From positions 4,060,501 through 4,124,500 of the forward strand of contig CM050662.1 in assembly GCA_027574665.1 (NCBI GenBank): 64,000 nt of DNA, read 5' to 3'. Source of the stretch: Rhynochetos jubatus (taxonomy: Eukaryota; Chordata; Aves; Eurypygiformes; Rhynochetidae). The notes beneath the pieces were generated by a model. That model was not told where the DNA came from, did not search any database, and was given only the letters and a program-made list of their open reading frames with translations. Positions 37,271 to 48,010 of the stretch are shown piece by piece (position 1 is the stretch's first letter; each line of letters opens with the position of its first letter). Made by a program: the position numbers and the translations under genes.

Positions 37271-37906
37271 CAGCGCTTTTCACACTGCTGCACAAGAGGG
37301 GACGGTGGCAGGAGCCCCGATGGGTGACAGGGGACGTTGGCCAAGCAGCCAGGCAGTGTCCCGCCAAGTCAGGCTCCGGGTGTCCTGACGGGAGTTGCTT
37401 CCAGCCAAGAGCTCAAAGCAAAATGGAATCAGGAGAGCAACCAGGAAGAGAGATGGTGTGGTTTTGGGGTGAGGGTCGACAGGGAGACCCGTCCTCGCTG
37501 GCTGGGGTCTGCAGACTGCTCCTGGCACCCTGGGACCTGCCCCAGGGATTGTGCTGGCAAAGGGGAGCCATTACTGCACAAGCTTGGCTTTCCCATCACA
37601 AGGTTTCATGTGGGGTCTTTTTTGGAAATAGGTGATTTTGTGATGAATTTTGTGGCAAAATCAGAAATTTGAGGAGTCTCCTGTGTTACGGTGCTTTGGT
37701 GGCAGTGGGCAAAGATGTTCCCACACCATGTGTCCTCCAGCAACCCCTGATATCAGGGCAGGATGACATGCCAGGAAGAGGTAAGAGAGGTGCTAAACCA
37801 AAAGACACATTATTTTTCCTTTTTTTATCTTCTGCCAAGAGCCTGGTATTTAATAAAGAATGAGAGTCAGATGCTCAGATACGCCCTCATTAAATGAAAG
37901 GTGTAA

Positions 37907-38461
37907 ATGGCTTTGCTTAATCCGCTGTGCAGCTATCAGACTAAACGCAGGGCAGAAGATTTTAATACCTTTCTAAACAAGCAGGTGCTCTCATCATTCT
38001 CCAGTGCAGCTGCAGCTTCCTCTGTCCAGGAAGCTCAACAGCTTAATCACAGTCCCTCTCAGACTAACTCCCCTGTCCTGCCAGGATTTCATGAGTATCC
38101 ACATATCAAGAAGATGATCCATCACACAAAGGGAAGAGGGAGGAAAAGTCCACGTGAAGCCTGCCCTCCTCGTGGCAGTCCATCGCGTCCTTGGAAGCAA
38201 ATTAGTCGCAGTGCCACCAAGAGGAGCCGTGAAATAACCCTGGGTGCTGTGGGCTTATCTAAGCAGGAGGAAGAATTCATGCCTAAAGGCAAGGTGAACA
38301 GTTCCTTGGTTGTAAATGATATTTTTGAACCGGCAGTGAAGTCTCTTCTGGGAAAGGGTTGGAAAAACCTGCTGCACACTTGGAATGCAACCCCCCATAT
38401 CTCCATCACTGTCCATCAGGGCTGGGGCTTGGCTACAGAGAGCCACCAGCGTTGGCTTTAA
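37907..38461 (+). other. Unassigned 184-codon open frame
   Basis: This frame starts with ATG at 37907 and stays open for 184 codons. The predicted peptide begins MALLNPLCSY, then has a Ser/Ala/Gln-rich stretch and a basic Arg/Lys/Ser-rich middle (about residues 75-115). I recognise no domain, signal peptide or membrane segment. Frames of this length are expected by chance in 64 kb of GC-rich DNA, and there is no splice or polyadenylation context I can support. It is listed only because it is long, begins in AT-richer DNA, and lies downstream of a TATA-like box. It is most likely non-coding. Confidence 0.15.
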
Positions 38462-38469
38462 TGGCACAG

Positions 38470-41400
38470 GTGGGGGCCGTATGTAGGGTTACACCGAAGC
38501 TGGGGGTCCCTTTCACCCTGCATCCCTCTGAGCTGGCGTCAGTGGCTCTGGCTGTGTCACCATGCAGTGCAGATGGGGGCGGCCTCTGTGATGATGGGGC
38601 TGATCTCTGCAGCCGCCTGGGCTCCGGGATGCTCCCTCTTGCTCTATCTCCCATTCATTTCCACCGGCAGCAGGAATCTGCTCCATGTTCTCCTTCGTTT
38701 TATCCAGAGGGGAGAGGCCTATTATCTCTTGTGTTTCCTCTGCTGAAATTGTCTCCCCTTCCAGTGTCTCTTCCAGAGAAAAGGGGATGCTCTGAGCTGC
38801 CTGCCTGCTTTGGTAAGAGTGCTTACCAGCATCCTTGTCTTGTTTCACCATGTTACCTACACCCTTTAAAAAGTACTTTTCCATGGAAAACAGCTGTCTC
38901 ATAACCAGGAAAACAGGCACAGTTTAATTTGGGGCTTCCTGCCGGAAGAGGGTTGAACTGGTGCCCCGACTGGGAAAGACTGTCCCAGGGTACAACACCA
39001 GGAAGGGCCACGAGTTCCTTCATGGCCAGAGATGGCCTTTGCCTTTGTCCCCAAGCCAAAAAAACCTGCAGCTTAGTATGATCTCATGAGTCATCCCCTG
39101 CGGATCAGCCACCGCTGCTCCCTGGGTTTATCATCGTGCTGGGAATGGGATCTTGCTTGTTCCTCAACCGCAGGCACAGCGTGGTGACAGCCAGGACAGG
39201 GCGGGAGGGGACACCCGCGCCGGGCTCTGTGGCCATCCCCCTGAAGAAGACATCTCGCTTCCTAGTCAAGGCCTCAAGCCAAAACAAGCCCTGCCAGAGT
39301 GGTGCTCCTTCCAGTCTCTAGCTGCTTCCAGGAAACCTGAAATGGTGGTTACCCTCACATCGTAAGGAGATTATTTCTTCTCTAGATGGGGCTTTCTGCC
39401 TGCACACAATCAATTAGTAATCGTATCTTCTTAGCTAGTTAACTTGGGGGTTTATCAGTCTGATCCCTCACCTTTATCAGATCTCAGTCTTGCTGAGCCA
39501 ACGAGCATCTCTTACGCTTCCTGGGCTCCCTGGGAGATCTGTGCCATGTGCTGGAATGATGCCAGGCTCGGGGAAACTGCCTGTTCTGGAAACCCCTGCA
39601 GCTCTGAGCGACCAGTCGCCAGCCCAGTGCACAACCGGGAGCAAGCGGCACCACAAAGCCGGGTACCCACCATGCTGCAGCGCCAGGGCGGGTCTGTCCT
39701 GGGCAAAACCCAACCCTAGGTGATGCGGGGTCCTTGCAGAGCTTCAGGGAGTGTTAAAGCAAGTGCAGCAGGAGAGGCCAAAGCTGTTCCTGCAGCCCGG
39801 GCTGCTCTGTGCATGGTCCCCACGTGCACACACATCTGCACACACACACACTCTGCCTGTTGGACTCAGAACTATAGTTTTCTCACTCGTGTTGTGCCCT
39901 GAATGATGCTTTTGGTGCTCTGAGCGATGAGGAGATGCTGTGGGTGATGGTCTCCCCAGCCCCAGGTTCTCAGCAAGGGCAAATGGCCCTGCTTCATGGG
40001 TGACCTGAACAGGAGTCACCGAGGAGGAGGGATAGCTGCAGCAGGAGCAACAAAGAGCACAGCCACACCACAGCCCCTGGCTGCAAACCTCCTCCAGCCC
40101 CGGGGGGTCACAGCGAAGCCACCATTCCCACGTTCCCCCTGGGAGAAAGTTGCTGTTTCAAGCCCCAGCAGCATGAGTCAGAAGCTGTGATTTATTTTGC
40201 TGGCTCAGTGAGATAACGAAGGCTCCTGGGGCTGCACCTTGCCTCCACGGATTTTGGCAAAGTCCCAGCGCTGCCTGTGCTACGGGGTGAAAATGAGCCT
40301 GGAGCCCAGCATGCAGGTATAGCTACCCCTGGAGCTCCGCTTCCAACACCCAAACTGCTGGGGTACGTTACATCCCCAGACAGCTCCAATGGGGCGTGTG
40401 AAATGAGCGGCTGTTGTCTTCCTGAACCACCCTGCCTCAATTCCCCACTTGCAAAATAGACGAAAATACCTCAGTGGATGGCAAGGGAGCTGGAAAAATA
40501 GGTGAGTTGTGTGAGAAACGCTCCGAGCCTGTCGATGAGCACCACGTGGCAGCCCGGGCGGAAAGCAATACTCCCGGCTGCCCTGAGCAGTGCAGAACCC
40601 GGGTACCAAGGTGATGCTCACTGCCCTGCATTCCTCATGGCCAGCCCTCATGGCACGCAGGCAGAGCAACGTGCACAAGGGCTGGATCCTGGCCCACACC
40701 ACCTTCAGCTTGGCAGTTCTCAGCTTGGCTGCATTTGTCTCTGAGACCTGAAGAAATCCTAGGAGAGCACGCAGCCCTTGAAGGTCTCGTTGAGGGCATC
40801 GTCACCACCAGCCCAGGATTTAATACGCACAAGGGTATTTCCTCAGCTGCTGGCACCAGGCTTGCTGTGGTATGCAAGGGTTAACGGCGCAGCCAAAGCC
40901 CTGCTCAGGTTTGTTTTCCTAATTGAAAATAAGCTTTGTGGCTGGGTGTGTGGAGCAAAACTCATCACTCCAGGGATGCTCAGCGCTGCCGAAGCCAATT
41001 TCAGGAGTAAATCCATATTTTTAATGTATTTCTTTTTATGAGGCAGAAAGGTGACATGGCTGGGTGGTGGTGAACTTACCTGAGCTAATGGCCCAGCTGG
41101 AGCTTTTCCAACCAGCCTGTTTAAGGAAATGGATCATCTGGGGATTTGCTGGGGCTTGAAATGCTTTTAAATAGATCTGTGCTATTTACTTGCTCTCACG
41201 GTAAAGAAGAGGGGTTCTGCTGGCCCGGCCCATGCCTGGGTGGGAGGAGAAGGCCAGAAGGTGCTGTAGGTGGATGTGCTGGCAGAAGGCTCACTCCACT
41301 GAGCCGTGCAGGAAGCACAGGGCCAGAGCAGCCACCAGTGTCTGCTGCATGGTTTGCCCCAGGGAAACAAGGACTTTCCCTGCCAGCCAGAGACCCACCA

Positions 41401-44340
41401 GCGTGTCACCCTCCGTGGGGGCCACCTCTGGCATGGGCTGCTTGGAGTGGGGCTTCAGCGGGTGTTTAGACACCCTTGCACTTGCAGCTGGATCCTTGGG
41501 GACATCCGCTGGCCATGAACCACCTCTGTGCCCCTATCCAGGAGAGGAAGCAGCACCGTTGGTGCAAAGCCTTTTTGTTTGGGTCCTACTACATCTAGGT
41601 CAGTCTGGATTATGTGATATTCTCCCTTTTCTTGAACACATTGGGAGCTTAGTCGTAAGACAGAGGTGCTCCTGGTCTCCTCTCATCTGTAGAAGAGCCT
41701 CTCTCAAGCCCCAACGCCTGACCCTGGTCTCTAGACGGGCATTCCCTCTCCTCTTACCTCGCCCAGACCTCTCCCCTCCTGCAGCATCTCCTCACTCCCT
41801 GATAAACTCATGGCAATTGCTTTTTTCAGCACTTCAGTGGAAACCACCAGCTCTCTGCAGCAGGAGAGCTTTGCATCCAACGATGGCCTCGTGCCCAGGT
41901 GGCGATGGGTGACCAAGGCATGGGCTGGCTGGAAAGCAGTATGCCAAAGCCTGCTCTGACGTGCTTTGCAGGAGGCTGTTGGACATTTGCTTGGAGAAAT
42001 CATCTCTCCAGGCATCGTGGAGAGGGTGAACGTTTCAGAACCATGCTTACAGCTTTCAGCGCTGGGCCAAAATCCAAAGTGGCTCTGAATTTAGACCCAT
42101 ATAAAGGAGAGCAAGGTTTAGTCTGATGGTGAGAACCTGCTGCTGCGATGCCACCAAGGATTCCTGGATGGAGCTGGCTGCACATGGTGGTAACAGCCAC
42201 CTGTCCTGCCCATGGAGGAAAGCCCTGTGCAGGAACCAGAGCTGCTGGCACTTGGTTTGGCCATCCTGCGAGGCAGCTTTCGGCAGCATGATGACAAACT
42301 TTGTCTGAGCTGCGGGGCCGCTCTGATCACAGAGTCCATGAGATGAAGGTGCTGGCTTAGAGAAAGTATCTCTTCAGCTGAATTGCCCTGTGGGACTGTG
42401 TCCAAAGCACCTCAGTAACCTTTTCAGCCCCACAACCGGCTTGAAAATAAAATTCCAGCAATGGATTTAAGTGAGCGTGTCTTTGTCAGGCCAGATGATT
42501 AAATAGCAGTGTTCTGCTTTCAGCTCCCCATCCCTCGCTCTGATGTGGCTTTCAATTAGCTCCAGCACAGGTTTGACTGCTCCTGCTGAGCCAGGAATGA
42601 AAGAGCCAAGATGAAAGGTGTTGGCCCCATGCCAGCTGGGCTGGGAGCATGGTGGAGAGCTGGCCTGGGGGCATGGGCGTGCTCCTTGGGACCCTTGGGG
42701 GAGCCCTGGCTGGTGGCTAGGCCCCTCACAGCCCCTCAGTGCAAGCCGTGCATGCTCCCTACTCACAGTGCACACTCCCCGCTCAATGGCTAATTGGGGT
42801 GACTGGAGATGGTCACATCAAGGGACCGGGGTGGGGATAAGCAGCTTTGCTGCTTGTCAGTGCTAATGTGTCCTGGCTTCCATCTTCTGCAGGGGCTGTG
42901 CTTGAGAAAAGGGCAGGGATAGAGCCTGACTGCAGCAGAGGAGGAAGAAGGGTGAGGAAGAGGAGCCAAGAGCAATGTCCCATGCTGTGCCTTCCATGCA
43001 TAGACCAGTCGGATGTGCCAGAACCTTGGGAATGACTTCAGTGTTTGTGCGAGGAGGGCCAGCAGCAGTGTGCCCAAGCTTGGGAGGGCACGTCGCATCT
43101 GCGCGCCAGTGCCCAGCCAGATGCCATCCCGCTCCGATGATTCATACCAGCACAGATATTCGACGGCACAGCCAGGCACCAGCAACGCAGTGCTGGCAGC
43201 TCTATCTGGCAAGGACACTGCTGAGGAGAGCGAGCTGGGATGGAGCATCCCAGCCTGCCTTCATCTCCTCCCAGTTACCAGAGGGCACCACAAGCCTGAG
43301 ACTTTGCTGCTCTCCAAGAGGATGCGCCGAGTGGAGACACACACCCAGTGCTGCGCTGGGAGCTGAGGGAGTTGTAAAAATATCTTATTTGCCTCTTACA
43401 AGCTGCTCTCCCAAATGAGATGCTCACTCAGCTCCTCCTTGGGAACCCCCCATTAAAGGTTCACTCAGGAGTCTCTGACAGGCTTAAACACATGGGCATG
43501 GCTCAGAGCCACAGCCTCCCAGCACATCACCTTCCCCGTGCTGGATGGGCACATACATATTGATGAATACACATAAATGTGTATGCATACATACATAAAA
43601 TGCCTTTTTTTCCCCCCATCACAGCCTTATTCTGGGGTTTGAAGGGCCATGGGGACTGCAGGCACAGCAAGGCTGCAGTCTCCTGCGAGGGACGAGACCC
43701 TCAGGCAGGCAGGGCTGGCAGGGATGTCCTCCCCGCCACGGCTTCCACATGCCTGCAGACATCCTTACAACCCTGCCCATTCCTACCTTGACCCCGAGGG
43801 ATACATTTGGAGAGCCTGGCAAACAAATGGCTGGGATTTCACTGCAACCACCAAAGGGAACCAAGGGAAATTCCCCAAACCAGGAACATCTCGGGCTTGT
43901 GTTTTCCTCCAAATCAACAAAAGGGGATTTTAATGGGAACAACACAGAGAGGTGTAACGTCTTGCCCTCACCCCATTGCCCCCATCCCATAGCGATGTTG
44001 GGGTGCCCTGAGGACCCCGGCCACAGGCAGAGCCCCGACAGGCACTGCTGAGCATGGGGAACTCGCATGGAGATGTTGGGAAGGGGGAAATGCTGCTTGT
44101 GCCATGGGAAATGAATACAGGGGGTCTGAGATTTTTGTCTCCCCCATGGTCTCCTGCTGAGGTAAACCCGCGAAGTTCAGCCTGCGCTCAGACCCCAGCA
44201 CGTGCCTTGGCATCTCTCCAGGGCTGCCAGGAGCCTGTCTGCGTTTCCCTAAAGGGGCTCAGGAGGAAAGAAATTGCTATTTTCCCTCCTGTAAATGACA
44301 AGGAGAGCCAAGACAGACCAGCTCAGAAACTCACCAAAAA
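38470..44340. other. Intergenic DNA, no gene seen
   Basis: GC-rich unique sequence. A 226-codon frame at 41232-41912 (plus) overlaps several frames on both strands and shows no family motif, so it is treated as chance. A short CA-repeat lies at 39821-39852, an AT-richer conserved-looking patch at 42425-42580, and low-complexity CATA/CATAAA sequence near 43550-43605. Confidence 0.6.
39821..39852 (+). repeat. (CA)n microsatellite, interrupted
   Basis: A short interrupted CA dinucleotide repeat, with two CACACA blocks separated by TCTG. Nothing else is associated with it. Confidence 0.85.
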
Positions 44341-44345
44341 TTAGA

Positions 44346-44527
44346 CCATTTTATATATATTTCTGTATAAAAGAAAGATTATATTTCTATATAATCTATT
44401 GTATTTCTATTATGCAATTTATTATATATGATGATATTTCTACATAAACTATATCTATTGCTATATAAATACATATATTTACATATAAAAGATTATATTT
44501 CTATACAAACCATATATAGAAAAAATT
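44346..44527. repeat. AT-rich degenerate satellite
   Basis: About 180 bp of almost pure A/T built from variants of ATATTTCTATATAA, flanked by ordinary GC-rich DNA. The 18-mer AAAGATTATATTTCTATA recurs exactly at 44375 and 44488, 113 bp apart, so the tract has a longer-period structure on top of the short unit. It is low-complexity or satellite-like and non-coding. Confidence 0.9.
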
Positions 44528-44529
44528 TG

Positions 44530-47500
44530 CATTGTTTACCAAGCTGTGACTCAGAGCCCCTTGCCACCCCTTCCAGCTCCAGGGGCATGCGTGCTGTACC
44601 CGTGCCCGCTGCTCACCCTGAGCTTGCCATGTGGCCAGCTCTCTCCCAGGGTCATCACCCTGTTTCTTGGCATGCACATGGGATCTTGGGCTTTGAGGGG
44701 CTGGCATCCTACCCCATCCTCATCATATCCACCCCTCATACATCATACCCTGCTGTCACAGGGTCCTGCCAGGAAGAGGGACATTATGGGACATCTCACC
44801 TGTCCTTGATGATGGCAAGGCAGAATGTGGCCGTGGCCAGCGGGGCTGGGTACCCCTGTGCCAGCTGTGTGGCTACAGGGACAGCAGCAGTGCCAGAGGG
44901 CCTTTTGCTGACCATCCCATGGGACACCCAAGCTCTCTGGGCACCCAGCAGAGCGGTGATGCTGCTCTCACAAGTCTGCACTGGGACAGCATTTGGGGAC
45001 ATTCCCCCTTTCCCTGCTGGATTCCAGCCTTGCAGGAACTGGATGCTTCCTCGCAGCCTGTTGAGCTTCACAAACATCTGTGGAGCTGGAGGTGAAAGAG
45101 CTTGGCGAAGTCCCTAAACACTGGTATGCGCCTGAACGGAGTCAAGCAGCACGTGGCAGCCGTCTGAGCAGCCGGAGTCTGGAGCCGAGGGAAGTGAAGG
45201 AGCCCGGGGGATGCTCCTGTGCTCCCATCCATGGCACACACGAGGACTTTAATGAGAAATTGCTTGTTAGCGCGTGCAGTGCTTTGTGATTATTGAGCTA
45301 CAGTGCGACATACTCTGCTGACACACTACAGGGCTTAGAAATGAACACAAGAGGGGATTCGTTAGGTTTACGGCGTGAGGGGCTGCTAATCTGGCAGAGG
45401 TGCTGTGTCTCACTGGATTTCTGGGTCACAGTGGGCACGGGCTTTGCCCCTTTTGTGTGCACATTAAGTATCAGCTGCAATGTAATTCTTGCCACCTACT
45501 GATTTGGGGTGCCAGGTGCCACCTTATTGCCTCGCGCAGCTTGTTCGCTCCTTTCCCCCTGCACTGCAGGAACCCCCTTTGCCATGGCTGCACCTGCCCT
45601 CTCCCCCCAGGAGCTTGCGGCAGCTGTGCCCGCCAGGCAGCACCGAGTGCCCTCAGCATCACCTTTAAGGACGGAGCATCAGTTTTGCAGTGTGTGATGC
45701 TGGCTGCCATGGCACGGTGATGCTGTCACCATCCCCAGACATCCCTTGGGGTCCCCCACTGTCACCAAAACACACTGCCAGATGTGACAGCTCAGTGCGT
45801 GTGGAATACTTGCAATAACCCGGTCAAGATACGGGATCCATAAATTATTACAGGCACCGCTGAACCCTTCAGGGCAGTTACCCTGTAAACCCCACGTGGA
45901 ATTCTCTGTAGCTGTGAGCGGGACAAGCCTGGCTGGACAGGCAGAAAGGGTTATTGGGGAGGGAGGATACCAGGAAGACCCCCATAATTTCATCTGTGCT
46001 GAGCCGGGACCCCGCTGCTTCCTGCTGCGCAGGGGTGACAGATGACAGCCTTGTCCCCCAGCAGGTGGTCTGTCCACGAGGGAATTCCAGGGACAAGCTG
46101 CACCCATGTGCGCAAAGGTGGCAAAGAGATGGGAAGGGGATACACTCAGGCTGGAATGTCCATGCATCCCCAAATCACCCTGCCAGGCTGCGATCAGTTA
46201 CCCTGACAGCTCCCTCCTCAGTTATCTGTGCTGCAGGTAATAACTGCGGGGGAGGGGGATTGTCGGTGTTATCCTTTGCTCCCACAACAGCATTGCTCGG
46301 TGGCTCTGTCCCTTGGAGGCTGTAACTGGTGTCCCCTCGTTGCTGTGATGGGCACTGCTGGTATGGGCTGGCGATGTTGGCCCCCTCTGGTTGGTACAGG
46401 ACAGAGTATTTAATCCAGCCTGAACTCTCCTGGCATATTTAGTCCCCTGCACTGCAGCAGGACAGGTTGCCTCGTCTGTCAGAGCCTTCACAGGGCTTTA
46501 GCAGAGGAGGGAGGATGAGCTGGGGTGGAAAACAAAAGATGCCAAAGGGGCACCCACGTAACGGGGTGATGACAGGCAGATGTGGTATAAGGACTGTGTG
46601 CTGGTTTGCCCAGAGTCTCTTTCTCCCTGGGCTCCGTGGGGCCAGCACGCAGCACACATACAGCCTGCTCCCTTCGCAACACAGCTATGGTCAAAGGTTG
46701 GTCCTCAGGGCTCAGGTTAACACCTTTGGAGCTACTTTCTCAGCTGCCTGAGCGGGCTTGGGCAGCCCGCGGTGGGTCATGGCAGGGCCCATGTGCAGGC
46801 TGGCAGAAGGGATGCAGGCACGGAAAGCGGGGTGCCCTGTCCGACCCTGCGCAATCTCAGCTGGGGGGTGCCAGCCAGCCCCGAGGGTGCTGGAAGAGAC
46901 TGTGGGTTTGGGATGCAGGGATGAACAAGGCTGCATGAGACAGAAGAGGATTCTACCCCCACCCCAAGCTTACGCACCTGACTCCTTCCCCTTCAGCCCT
47001 GTACACTTTGTGCATCCCTGGGTGACGTTTTGGTGATGTCCCACCTGCATTCTGGTATAAGAGCCAAGAAACCAGCAAGCCAGCATTTTCCAGGGGAGGA
47101 GGGTCATGTCCCCAGGGGAACTGACCTCAGGAAGCACCCAAACTGGTGTCAAGTGAGGAGCTTTGCCAAGGGCATGGAGAAAGGCAGGGCAGGGACAGTG
47201 TGGTGCCTGGGTCCTCCTCCAGGTGGGGTCACCTCCCCCAACCGGTGAGAGCCCCAAACCCAACCCCTCGGTGTACCTAAGGGTATGGTCACGCACAGGA
47301 GCAGTGCTGCCCAGCAAAATCGCTGCCAGAACAGGCAGAGGTGCAGGTGCTTTGCTCCTGCAGGACAGCCCAGAGCCAAGGCTATAACCCCGGTGTCCAA
47401 ATGGAGATGCTGCCCCTCAGCCAGCCCGTTTTGCCTCTGGTTGCATCCAACACACAGCGGTGGGTGATGGCAGCCCCTTGATCGATACTCAAAGCCCGTG

Positions 47501-47630
47501 CCAAGCCTGCTATTGATCTCAGCGGGCGCTGGATCAAACTCGTGGTCCCCAGACTTTATTCAGCCAAAACACACAAGCAATGCTGCTCAAACGCATCTGG
47601 AATGCTGCTTGGCTCCCTGCTAAAGATCGT
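44530..47630. other. Intergenic DNA, no gene seen
   Basis: GC-rich unique sequence with chance open frames up to 229 codons (44428-45117, which itself starts inside the AT satellite and so is not credible). An AT-richer patch at 45240-45480 and another at 45785-45960 look like possible conserved non-coding sequence. No RNA gene or mobile element was recognised. Confidence 0.55.
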
Positions 47631-47639
47631 GCTTGAGTG

Positions 47640-48010
47640 GGTTATTTAAGAGAAAACCAGCATTTTGCTGGATGAAGGCATGAAGACCAATTTTTCTCTC
47701 ATCTCAATAAATGTAAGTTCCACTTGCTCCCAAGTTGACCTAATAATTGTAATTCTAAATTAAATGTAAATGTATTGGCTACCGGTAAAGGTCATTCCAC
47801 AGAAAACGGCTATGCTTGCCTCTTCTTCAGATGCATGAATACTAAACATGTATAATTCACAGGATCATTAGCAGATAAAGATGTTTCCCACCTCTGCTCC
47901 CTAATCCTCACACAAACACATTTTATACGTCAGTGGGTTAAAGGAAAACTGTTCAGTCTATTTAATGTCTATAGATTGGTCCGTCTGCTATAAAAAAATG
48001 GAAGTGCTCA
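47640..48010. promoter_or_regulatory. AT-rich island, candidate conserved non-coding element
   Basis: This 370-bp island is AT-rich and unique, with TAATAATTGTAATTC and CTAAATTAAATG stretches and no open frame above 60 codons. It contrasts sharply with the neighbouring DNA on both sides. Enhancer-like composition is visible; activity is inference. Confidence 0.3.

Noticed and set aside
38310-38350. Histone H2B-like VNDIFE word in the 184-codon frame
   Set aside because: Six residues only; the surrounding sequence has no histone fold and the match is chance.
38359-38904. 181-codon plus-strand frame overlapping the end of the 184-codon frame
   Set aside because: It overlaps another frame and several on the opposite strand, and has no recognisable motif.
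41232-41912. 226-codon plus-strand frame
   Set aside because: Low-complexity Cys/Trp/Pro/Arg-rich peptide typical of non-coding GC-rich DNA, with minus-strand frames of similar quality; no family match.
44428-45117. 229-codon plus-strand frame, the longest in the window
   Set aside because: Its N-terminal codons are the AT satellite itself and the remainder has no coding character.
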